Source: Cherax quadricarinatus
Taxonomy: Eukaryota > Arthropoda > Malacostraca > Decapoda > Parastacidae
Assembly: GCF_038502225.1 (NCBI RefSeq)
Contig: NC_091300.1
Coordinates: 44,597,688-44,661,687, forward strand
DNA length: 64,000 nt
Direction: 5' to 3'
Position 1 is the first letter of the stretch; each line of letters opens with the position of its first letter. This document shows, in pieces, positions 21,411-32,300 of the stretch. The notes beneath the pieces were generated by a model. The model saw only the letters and a program-made list of their open reading frames with translations. It was not told the origin of the DNA and searched no databases. Both the position numbers and the translations under genes were made by a program.

Positions 21411-24370
21411 TCGCTAACTTTGATAAGTTGTCCCAAGCTGCCAATAACTTTGATAAATGTCCCGAGCTACCAGTAACTTTGATAAATGTCCCGAGCTACC
21501 AGTAACTTTGATAAATGTCCCGAGCTACCAGTAACTTTGATAAGTGTCACGAGCTACCAGTAACTTTGATAAGTGTCACGAGCTACCAGTAACTTTGATA
21601 AATGTCCCGAGCTACCAGTAACTTTGATAAGTGTCACGAGCTACCAGTAACTTTGATAAATGTCCCGAGCTACCAGTAACTTTGATAAGTGTCACGAGCT
21701 ACCAGTAACTTTGATAAATGTCCCGAGCTACCAGTAACTTTGATAAGTGTCACGAGCTACCAGTAACTTTGATAAATGTCCCGAGCTACCAGTAACTTTG
21801 ATAAGTGTCACGAGCTACCAGTAACTTTGATAAATGTCCCGAGCTACCAGTAACTTTGATAAGTGTCACGAGCTACCAGTAACTTTGATAAGTGTCCCGA
21901 GCTACCAGTAACTTTGATAAATGTCCCGAGCTACCAGTAACTTTGATAAGTGTCACGAGCTACCAGTAACTTTGATAAATGTCCCGAGCTACCAGTAACT
22001 TTGATAAGTGTCACGAGCTACCAGTAACTTTGATAAATGTCCCGAGCTACCAGTAACTTTGATAAGTGTCACGAGCTACCAGTAACTTTGATAAATGTCC
22101 CGAGCTACCAGTAACTTTGATAAATGTCCCGAGCTACCAGTAACTCTGATAAGTGCCCCTAGCTACCAGTAACTTTGATAAATGCAAGAAGCTACCAGTA
22201 ACTTTGATAAGTGCAACGAGCTACCAGTAACTTTGATAAGTGCAACGAGCTACCAGTAACTTTGATAAGTGCCCCGAGCTACCAGTAACTTTGATAGGTT
22301 GCCCCGAGCTACCAGTAACTTTGATAAGTGCCCCGAGCTACCAGTAACTTTGATAAGTTGCCCCGAGCTACCAGTAACTTTGATAAGTTCCCCGAGCTAC
22401 CAGTAACTTTGATAAGTGCCCCGAGCTACCAGTAACTTTGATAAGTGCCCCGAGCTACCAGTAACTTTGATAAGTGCCCCGAGCTACCAGTAACTTTGAT
22501 AAGTTGCCCCAAGTTACCAGTAACTTTGATAAGTGCCCCGAGCTACCAGTAACTTTGATAAGTGTCCCGAGGTACCAGTAACTTTGATAAGTGCCCCGAG
22601 CTACCAGTAACTTTGATAAGTGTCCCGAGCTACCAGTAACTTTGATAAGTGCAAGGAGCTACCAGTAACTTTGATAAGCGCCCCGAGCTACCAGTAACTT
22701 TGATAAGTTGCCCCGAGCTGCCAGTAACTTTGATAAGTGTCCCGAGCTACCAGTAACTTTGATAAGTGCCCCGAGCTACCAGTAACTTTGATAAGCGTCC
22801 CGAGCTGCCAGTAACTTTGATAAGTGTCCCGAGCTTCCAGTAACTTTGATAAGCGTCCCTGAGCTACCAGTAACTTTGGTAAGTGTCCCGAGCTACCAGT
22901 AACTTTGATAAGTGCCCCGAGCTACCAGTAACTTTGATAAGTGTCCCTGAGCTACCAGTAACTTTGATAAGTGTCCCGAGCTACCAGTAACTTTGATAAG
23001 TGCTCAGAGCTACCAGTAACTTTGATAAGCGTCCCTAGCTACCAGTAACTTTGATAAGTGTCCCGAGCTACCAGTAACTTTGATAAGCGTCCCTGAGCTA
23101 CCAGTAACTTTTATAAGCGTCCCTGAGCTACCAGTAACTTTGATAAGTGCCCCGAGCTACCAGTAACTTTTATAAGCGTCCCTGAGCTACCAGTAACTTT
23201 GATAAGTGCCCCGAGCTACCAGTAACTTTGATAAGTGTCCCGAGCTACCAGTAACTTTGATAAGTTGCCCCGAGCTACCAGTAACTTTGATAAGTGTCCC
23301 GAGCTACCAGTAACCTTGATAAGTGTCCCGAGCTACCAGTAACTTTGATAAGCGTCCCTAGCTACCAGTAACTTTGATAAGTGTCCCGAGCTACCAGTAA
23401 CTTTGATAAGCGTCCCTGAGCTACCAGTAACTTTTATAAGCGTCCCTGAGCTACCAGTAACTTTGATAAGTGCCCCGAGCTACCAGTAACTTTGATAAGC
23501 GTCCCTGAGCTACCAGTAACTTTTATAAGCGTCCCTGAGCTACCAGTAACTTTTATAAGCGTCCCTGAGCTACCAGTAACTTTGATAAGTGTCCCGAGCT
23601 ACCAGTAACTTTGATAAGCGTCCCTGAGCTACCAGTAACTTTTATAAGCGTCCCTGAGCTACCAGTAACTTTGATAAGCGTCCCTGAGCTACCAGTAACT
23701 TTGATAAGTGTCCCGAGCTACCAGTAACTTTTATAAGCGTCCCTGAGCTACCAGTAACTTTTATAAGCGTCCCTGAGCTACCAGTAACTTTGATAAGTGT
23801 CCCGAGCTACCAGCAACTTTGATAAGTGTTCTTGAGCTACCAGTAACTTTGATAAGTGTCCCGAGCTACCAGTAACTTTGATAAGTGTCCCGAGCTACCA
23901 GTAACTTTGATAAGTGTCCCGAGCTACCAGTAACTTTGATAAGTGTCCCGAGCTACCAGTAACTTTGATAAGTGTCCCGAGCTACCAGTAACTTTGATAA
24001 GTGTCCCGAGCTACCAGCAACTTTGATAAGTGTTCTTGAGCTACCAGTAACTTTGATAAGTGTCCCGAGCTACCAGTAACTTTGATAAGTGTCCCGAGCT
24101 ACCAGTAACTTTGATAAATGTTCTTGAGCTACCAGTAACTTTGATAAGTGTCCCGAGCTACCAGTAACTTTGATAAACGTCCCGAGCTACCAGTAACTTT
24201 GATAGGTGTCCCGAGCTACCAGTAACTTTGATAAGTGTCCCGAGCTACCAGTAACTTTGATAGGTGTCCCGAGCTACCAGTAACTTTGATAAGTGTCCCG
24301 AGCTACCAGTAACTTTGATAAGTGTCCCGAGCTACCAGTAACTTTGATAAGTGTCCCGAGCTACCAGTAA
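21411..24370. repeat. 29-bp minisatellite, array 2 (about 102 copies)
   Basis: The unit contains CTACCAGTAACTTTGATAAG plus a variable 9-base linker such as TGTCCCGAG. The linker distinguishes subfamilies: ATGTCCCGAG, GTGTCACGAG, GTGCCCCGAG, GCGTCCCTGAG, GTTGCCCCGAG and GTGTTCTTGAG. In the left third (about 21530-22130) ATGTCCC and GTGTCAC units mostly alternate, giving a 58-bp dimeric higher-order repeat. Between 23030 and 23800 a TTTTATAAGCGTCCCTG variant has spread. The unit contains stop codons, so unlike array 1 it produces no long ORFs. Confidence 0.97.
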
Positions 24371-24483
24371 CCCAAGCTGCATCCATCTACTAAATACAAA
24401 TAATATCAAGGAAATAAAGAGAGGATTTGAAACAAATAAAATGTGTACGAGAGGAATAACGTACTAAGAAAATTATTCCGTGA

Positions 24484-26866
24484 AGAAGATCAAACAATGC
24501 CAGATAAGATCAAACAATGCCAGATAAGATCAAACAATGCCAGATAAGATCAAACAATGCCAGATAAGATCAAACAATGCCAGATAAGATCAAACAATGC
24601 CAGATAAGATCAAACAATGCCAGATAAGATCAAGCAATGCCAGATAAGATCAAGCAATGCCAGATAAGATCAAACAATGCCAGATAAGATCAAACAATGC
24701 CAGATAAGATCAAACAATGCCAGATAAGATCAAACAATGCCAGATAAGATCAAACAATGCCAGATAAGATCAAACAATGCCAGATAAGATCAAGCAATGC
24801 CAGATAAGATCAAGCAATGCCAGATAAGATCAAACAATGCCAGATAAGATCAAACAATGCCAGATAAGATCAAACAATGCCAGATAAGATCAAACAATGC
24901 CAGATAAGATCAAACAATGCCAGATAAGATCAAACAATGCCAGATAAGATCAAGCAATGCCAGATAAGATCAAACAATGCCAGATAAGATCAAACAATGC
25001 CAGATAAGATCAAACAATGCCAGATAAGATCAAACAATGCCAGATAAGATCAAACAATGCCAGATAAGATCAAGCAATGCCAGATAAGATCAAACAATGC
25101 CAGATAAGATCAAACAATGCCAGATAAGATCAAACAATGCCAGATAAGATCAAACAATGCCAGATAAGATCAAACAATGCCAGATAAGATCAAACAATGC
25201 CAGATAAGATCAAGCAATGCCAGATAAGATCAAGCAATGCCAGATAAGATCAAACAATGCCAGATAAGATCAAACAATGCCAGATAAGATCAAACAATGC
25301 CAGATAAGATCAAACAATGCCAGATAAGATCAATGCCAGATAAGATCAAACAATGCCAGATAAGATCAAACAATGCCAGATAAGATCAAACAATGCCAGA
25401 TAAGATCAAACAATGCCAGATAAGATCAAACAATGCCAGATAAGATCAAACAATGCCAGATAAGATCAAACAATGCCAGATAAGATCAAACAATGCCAGA
25501 TAAGATCAAACAATGCCAGATAAGATCAAACAATGCCAGATAAGATCAAACAATGCCAGATAAGATCAAACAATGCCAGATAAGAAGATCAAGCAATGCC
25601 AGATAAGATCAAACAATGCCAGATAAGATCAAACAATGCCAGATAAGATCAAAATGCCAGATAAGATCAAACAATGCCAGATAAGATCAAACAATGCCAG
25701 ATAAGATCAAACAATGCCAGATAAGATCAAACAATGCCACATAAGAAGATCAAACAATGCCAGATAAGATCAAACAATACCAGATAAGATCAAACAATGC
25801 CAGATAAGAAAATCAAACAATGCCAGATAAGAAGATCAAACAATGCCAGATAAGAAGATCAAACAATGACAGATAAGAAGATCAAACAATGCCAGATAAG
25901 AAGATCAAACAATGCCAGATAAGAAGATCAAACAATGACAGATAAGATCAAACAATGCCATCTAAGATGAAACAATGCCAGATAAGATCAAACAATGCCA
26001 GATAAGAAGATCAAACAATGCCAGATAAGAAGATCAAACAATGCCATCTAAGATGAAACAATGCCAGATAAGATCAAACAATGCCAGATAAGAAGATCAA
26101 ACAATGCCAGATAAGAAGATCAAACAATGCCAGATAAGATGAAACAATGCCAGATAAGATCAAACAATGCCAGATAAGAAGATCAAACAATGCCAGATAA
26201 GAAGATCAAACAATGCCAGATAAGATCAAACAATGCCAGATAAGATGAAACAATGCCAGATAAGATCAAACAATGCCAGATAAGATCAAACAATGCCAGA
26301 TAAGAAGATCAAACAATGCCAGATAAGAAGATCAAACAATGCCAGATAAGATGAAACAATGCCAGATAAGATCAAACAATGCCAGATAAGAAGATCAAAC
26401 AATGCCAGATAAGAAGATCAAACAATGCCAGATAAGATCAAACAATGCCAGATAAGAAGATCAAACAATGCCAGATAAGAAGATCAAACAATGCCAGATA
26501 AGATGAAACAATGCCAGATAAGAAGATCAAACAATGCCAGATAAGAAGATCAAACAATGCCAGATAAGATCAAACAATGCCAAATAAGATCAAACAATGC
26601 CAGATAAGAAGATCAAACAATGCCAGATAAGATCAAACAATGCCAGATAAGAAGATCAAGCAATGCCAGATAAGATCAAACAATGCCAGATAAGATCAAA
26701 CAATGCCAGATAAGATCAAACAATGCCAGATAAGATCAAACAATGCCAGATAAGATCAAACAATGCCAGATAAGATCAAACAATGCCAGATAAGATCAAA
26801 CAATGCCAGATAAGATCAAACAATGCCAGATAAGATCAAACAATGCCAGATAAGAAGATGAAACAA
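24484..26866. repeat. 20-bp minisatellite, array 3 (about 115 copies)
   Basis: The unit is CAGATAAGATCAAACAATGC. The left part (to about 25570) is nearly homogeneous 20-bp units with occasional CAAGCAATGC variants in a recurring pattern. From about 25570 rightwards, units with an extra AAG (TAAGAAGATC, 23 bp) and GATGAAACA variants are interspersed, then pure 20-bp units return near 26680. Stops in the unit prevent long ORFs. Confidence 0.97.
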
Positions 26867-27589
26867 GTAAATGGGATTACAAGCAAAAACCTTCATGCAA
26901 ATGTTTAAGAAATTTGAACTTGTGACGTCGAAACCGTACTGACTACTTATAATTAGAGAGATAGAGAGAGAGAAAAATTAGAAATGCCAAAGTAGGAATT
27001 TGAAAGACGAATTTCGCAAAACATATGAAGCAACCCGAAAGATTTCTTCAAATACGTCAGGTGGTAAAATTAAAAGATAAAAATTTGACGATAGGATCTT
27101 CGGCGATAACGGAAGTGACCAACACCAACAGAAATATAGTGTTGATACTGCACGCAGCCTGCAGGTCTGTACTTACACGTGAGCATGACATTAACTCTCC
27201 CAGGCCACAAAATTTGTTCTTTGGGCCTGATTCTGAGAAAGTAAATTAGGAGCCTTTACTTATTAAAATATTTGGCGAAGCTGATTTTATTAACAAATCA
27301 AGGAAAGCAGACGAACTGTCTGTTAGAGATAAAAGAAATGTAGACATCAAATCGTTCACCATCTAACAGCAAAATTTAAACATCATTAAATGGTAAATTG
27401 CCAAGAGACTGGGAGAAAGCAAACTGTTATTTCAGTAATCGCAAAAGACGACACTTGTGCCCTCAACTGCCGTCTCATCAGCTAAAAAATCGTTATTTTC
27501 TGGAAAATAAAAGCATTATAACCTGGAATCAACATGAATCTCGAAATAATAGATCATGTCTGACTGAATTACTCGATTTTCTAAATTAT

Positions 27590-27751
27590 TATTATTACAA
27601 TCTAGGGGGATGCGCTAAACCCGGAGGATTATACAGCGCCTGGGGGGGGGGATGTGGAAGGCATTCAGGCTTAATTTGGGGAACTGGAGCACAGATCCAA
27701 TTCCCTAAATCAAGAGCCCCTCACCAACATCAAGGAACCTTCCTTGAGGGG
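27590..27751 (-). mobile_element. SINE-like element with 17-bp target duplication
   Basis: An insert of about 162 bp lies between two perfect 17-bp direct repeats (TCGATTTTCTAAATTAT at 27573-27589 and 27752-27768). Its left edge holds TATTATTA and, read on minus, forms a short ATA-type tail, so the element is probably oriented minus. Inside are a GCGCT/AGCGC hairpin, a G9 run and a CAAGGAACCTTCCTTGAGG palindrome at the other end. No ORF and no clear tRNA-type A or B box is seen. Size, tail and target duplication fit LINE-mobilised retroposition. I recognise the sequence as a common decapod interspersed repeat. Confidence 0.8.
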
Positions 27752-28040
27752 TCGATTTTCTAAATTATATAAACAAAAACTGGTATGAAAAAGACTCGAT
27801 AAATAAAGTATTTTTAGATATTCATAAAGCATTTGACAATATATTACACTGATGATTGCTGGCCAAAATAAAGGTATATAGTATGGGGAACTAACTTCAT
27901 GCCTGTGACTGACACGGAGAAAAGACAGAGATTGGTACCAAATGGAGAGTTTACTGAGTGGCTAGACGTGAAGAGCGTAGTTCCTCAGGGATCGGTTCTT
28001 GGTCCAATACTCTTCACAGTGTGTGTGATCATGATATAGG

Positions 28041-28259
28041 GCAGGGATGGGCAACCCTTAGCACGCGTGCCAAACCTGGCACGCCAACGATTTCTTTCCG
28101 GCACTCTAACCTCTGGTCTCATCTCAAAAAAAAAAAATTGCATTTATCACGTATCCGTTCCAAGAAAAGCGGGGAAATAGTCCCCATATGTTTCCAGAGA
28201 TTTTGTATCAAAGATATGGCCGACATTGGCACTCACACATAAAAAGGTTGTCCACCCTT
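28041..28259. mobile_element. hAT-type MITE with 8-bp target duplication
   Basis: An insert of about 219 bp has inverted ends: CAGGGATGGGCAACC on the left pairs with GGTTGTCCACCCTTG on the right (three differences). CAGGGGTGGGCAACC-like ends are typical of hAT transposons. It is flanked by 8-bp near-duplicates, GATATAGG (28033-28040) and GATGTAGG (28260-28267), the length expected for hAT. Excising it rejoins the surrounding RT sequence just before the FADD box. No transposase is encoded. Confidence 0.8.
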
Positions 28260-28924
28260 GATGTAGGTCTACCGTGTAAGGTAATAAAATTTGCGGATGA
28301 CTCAAAACTGGATAAACAAGGAGGATCCAAGGCAGATTGTTTGACTATTCAGAGTGATCTTCATAATGTAGTGCTGTGGTGTAAGACGTGGATGATGTGT
28401 ATCAATTTTGACAGATATAAAGTAATGTATTTTGGTTATAACCGTCTCAAACATTAATATAAAATGTTTGGCAACAAATTAACCAAAACAAAAGAAGAAA
28501 AAGGACCTTGGAGTAACTCAAGGTACTAAGCAATGCTATCCTTCGAGCTGCAAGTCTCCAACCCATGGACTCGCCTTCATGGGTACCAGCCGTGTTAACA
28601 CGATGTCGCGAGTCAGAGTAAACAACACTAGCGATCATATTGACTGTAAACAACTTGTCAGACCTCACTACTAACATGCCGTCCAGTTTTGGTCTTAAAT
28701 TATTTCAAAGACGAGCCTGGACCATGGCCGGGCTCCGGGAGTAGAAAAACTCTTGGACTTCATCAAAGGTATATCAGTGGTATATAAGAAGATTTACTTG
28801 AGAAGGAAGAGAGATGGTCCAAGGTCGTACCATTACTAAGAAAACTTTATAAAGACTCAAGCACACAAACTTTTCTCTCTCGTGAAGCGCAGATCACCAG
28901 ACTAACTTACTGTATGATGATTAT

Positions 28925-29340
28925 GACACAAATATGATGAATTATTTGAAGTGTGATGATGTCTTCCTGGTGGTGATGTCTTCGTTGTGATGTCTTCCTG
29001 GTTGTGTTGTCTTCGTGGTGGTGATGTTTTCGTTGTGGTGACGTTTTCGTTATGGTGATGTCTCTTTTGTGATGTCTTCGTTGTGGTGGTGATGTCTTCG
29101 TTTTGGTGGTGATGTCTTCGTTGTGTTGTCATCGTTGTGATGTCATCGTTGTGGTGATGTCTATGTTGTGGTGATGTCTTCGTGGTGATGTCTTCGTTGT
29201 TATGTATTCGTTGTGGTGGTGATGTCTACATTGTTTTGATGTCTTCATTGTGGTGATGTCTTCGTTGTGGTGAAGTCTTCGTTGTGATGATGTCTTCGTT
29301 GTGATGATGTCTTCGTCGTGGTGATGTCTTCGTTGTGGTG
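28925..29340. repeat. degenerate GATGTCTTCGTTGTG repeats
   Basis: Imperfect copies of a roughly 15-20 bp motif (GATGTCTTCGTTGTGGT with variable GTGGT insertions) fill this stretch. It merges at 29341 into the regular 20-bp array 4, with which it shares the ATGTC(A/T)TCGTTG core. Minus-strand frames rich in His, Thr and Lys are repeat translations. Confidence 0.9.
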
Positions 29341-32300
29341 ATGTCATCGTTGCTCTGGGAATTTTTTCATTGCTCTATGAATGTCATCGTTGCTCAGTGA
29401 ATGACATCGTTGTTCTGTGAATGTCATCGTTGCTCTGTGAATGTCATCGTTGCTCTGGGAATGTCTTCGTTGCTCTGGGAATGTCATCGTTGCTCTGGGA
29501 ATGTCATCGTTGCTCTGGGAATGTCTTCGTTGCTCTGGGAATGTCATCGTTGCTCTGGGAATGTCATCGTTGCTCTGTGAATGTCATCGTTGCTCTGGGA
29601 ATGTCTTCGTTGCTCTGGGAATGTCATCGTTGCTCTGGGAATGTCATCGTTGCTCTGTGAATGTCATCGTTGCTCTGGGAATGTCTTCGTTGCTCTGGGA
29701 ATGTCATCGTTGCTCTGGGAATGTCATCGTTGCTCTGTGAATGTCATCGTTGCTCTGGGAATGTCTTCGTTGCTCTGGGAATGTCATCGTTGCTCTGGGA
29801 ATGTCATCGTTGCTCTGTGAATGTCATCGTTGCTCTGGGAATGTCTTCGTTGCTCTGGGAATGTCATCGTTGCTCTGGGAATGTCATCGTTGCTCTGTGA
29901 ATGTCATCGTTGCTCTGGGAATGTCATCGTTGCTCTGGGAATGTCATCGTTGCTCTGTGAATGTCATCGTTGCTCTGGGAATGTCATCGTTGCTCTGGGA
30001 ATGTCTTCGTTGCTCTGGGAATGTCATCGTTGCTCTGGGAATGTCATCGTTGCTCTGGGAATGTCTTCGTTGCTCTGGGAATGTCATCGTTGCTCTGGGA
30101 ATGTCATCGTTGCTCTGTGAATGTCATCGTTGCTCTGGGAATGTCTTCGTTGCTCTGGGAATGTCATCGTTGCTCTGGGAATGTCATCGTTGCTCTGGGA
30201 ATGTCATCGTTGCTCTGGGAATGTCTTCGTTGCTCTGGGAATGTCATCGTTGCTCTGGGAATGTCATCGTTGCTCTGGGAATGTCATCGTTGCTCTGGGA
30301 ATGTCATCGTTGCTCTGTGAATGTCATCGTTGCTCTGGGAATGTCTTCGTTGCTCTGGGAATGTCATCGTTGCTCTGGGAATGTCATCGTTGCTCTGGGA
30401 ATGTCATCGTTGCTCTGGGAATGTCTTCGTTGCTCTGGGAATGTCATCGTTGCTCTGGGAATGTCATCGTTGCTCTGTGAATGTCATCGTTGCTCTGGGA
30501 ATGTCTTCGTTGCTCTGGGAATGTCATCGTTGCTCTGGGAATGTCATCGTTGCTCTGTGAATGTCATCGTTGCTCTGGGAATGTCATCGTTGCTCTGGGA
30601 ATGTCATCGTTGCTCTGTGAATGTCATCGTTGCTCTGGGAATGTCATCGTTGCTCTGGGAATGTCTTCGTTGCTCTGGGAATGTCATCGTTGCTCTGGGA
30701 ATGTCATCGTTGCTCTGTGAATGTCATCGTTGCTCTGGGAATGTCTTCGTTGCTCTGGGAATGTCATCGTTGCTCTGTGAATGTCATCGTTGCTCTGGGA
30801 ATGTCATCGTTGCTCTGGGAATGTCTTCGTTGCTCTGGGAATGTCATCGTTGCTCTGGGAATGTCATCGTTGCTCTGGGAATGTCATCGTTGCTCTGGGA
30901 ATGTCATCGTTGCTCTGGGAATGTCTTCGTTGCTCTGGGAATGTCATCGTTGCTCTGTGAATGTCATCGTTGCTCTGGGAATGTCATCGTTGCTCTGGGA
31001 ATGTCATCGTTGCTCTGGGAATGTCATCGTTGATCTGGGAATGCCATCGTTGCTCTGTGAATGTCACCATTTCTCTGGGAATGTCATCGTTGCTCTGTGA
31101 ATGTCATCGTTGCTCTGTGAATGTCACCATTTCTCTGGGAATGCCATCGTTGCTCTGGGAATGCCATCGTTGCTCTGTGAATGTCACCATTTCTCTGGGA
31201 ATGTCATCGTTGCTCTGTGAATGTCATCGTTGCTCTGGGAATGTCATCGTTGCTCTGTGAATGTCACCATTTCTCTGGGAATGTCATCGTTGCTCTGTGA
31301 ATGTCATCGTTGCTCTGGGAATGCCATCGTTGCTCTGTGAATGTCATCGTTGCTCTGTGAATGTCACCATTTCTCTGGGAATGTCATCGTTGCTCTGTGA
31401 ATGTCATCGTTGCTCTGTGAATGTCACCATTTCTCTGGGAATGCCATCGTTGCTCTGGGAATGCCATCGTTGCTCTGTGAATGTCACCATTTCTCTGGGA
31501 ATGTCATCGTTGCTCTGTGAATGTCATCGTTGCTCTGTGAATGTCACCATTTCTCTGGGAATGTCATCGTTGCTCTGTGAATGTCACCATTTCTCTGGGA
31601 ATGTCATCGTTGCTCTGGGAATGTCATCGTTGCTCTGTGAATGTCACCATTTCTCTGGGAATGTCATCGTTGCTCTGTGAATGTCATCGTTGCTCTGTGA
31701 ATGTCATCGTTGCTCTGGGAATGCCATCGTTGCTCTGTGAATGTCACCATTTCTCTGTGAATGTCATCGTTGCTCTGTGAATGTCACCATTTCTCTGGGA
31801 ATGTCATCGTTGCTCTGTGAATGTCATCGTTGCTCTGTGAATGTCACCATTTCTCTGGGAATGTCATCGTTGCTCTGTGAATGTCACCATTTCTCTGGGA
31901 ATGTCATCGTTGCTCTGTGAATGTCACCATTTCTCTGGGAATGTCATCGTTGCTCTGTGAATGTCATCGTTGCTCTGTGAATGTCACCATTTCTCTGGGA
32001 ATGCCATCGTTGCTCTGTGAATGTCACCATTTCTCTGGGAATGTCATCGTTGCTCTGTGAATGTCATCGTTGCTCTGGGAATGTCATCGTTGTTCTGGGA
32101 ATGTCATCGTTGCTCTGTGAATGTCACCATTTCTCTGGGAATGTCATCGTTGCTCTGTGAATGTCATCGTTGCTCTGGGAATGTCATCGTTGCTCTGGGA
32201 ATGCCATCGTTGCTCTGGGAATGTCATCGTTGCTCTGGGAATGCCATCGTTGCTCTGTGAATGTCACCATTTCTCTGGGAATGTCATCGTTGCTCTGTGA

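Larger units (their letters stand above)
26990..28900 (+). pseudogene. CR1/Jockey-like LINE reverse transcriptase remnant, twice interrupted
   Basis: Motifs on the + strand follow the RT order through many stops and frameshifts. They are an upstream linker (QPERFLQIRQVVKLKDKN, about 27025), LPRDWEKAN (about 27395), NRSCLTELLDFLNY (about 27547), a VFLDIHKAFDN equivalent of the catalytic A motif (about 27810), VPQGSVLGPILFTV (about 27980) and the catalytic box VIKFADDSK (about 28282). After that come CINFDRYKVMYFGYN and a VRPHY.HAVQFWS C-terminal motif (about 28650). The stretch between LLDFLNY and the A motif is split by a SINE-like element (27590-27751). The stretch before FADD is split by a hAT-type MITE (28041-28259). 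Removing both restores the motif order. The GAGCCTGGACCATGGCCGGG-type stretch near 28710 may be a further small insertion. Confidence 0.8.

Noticed and set aside
21411..24370. CRISPR array because of the 29-bp period
   Set aside because: There are no unique spacers; the 29 bp is the whole repeat unit, and the genome is eukaryotic. The same holds for 36588-57405.
29741..31033. 430-residue ORF (MSSLLWECHRCSG repeats) and many overlapping copies
   Set aside because: Repeat translation of array 4; start codons occur in nearly every unit and frames shift freely.
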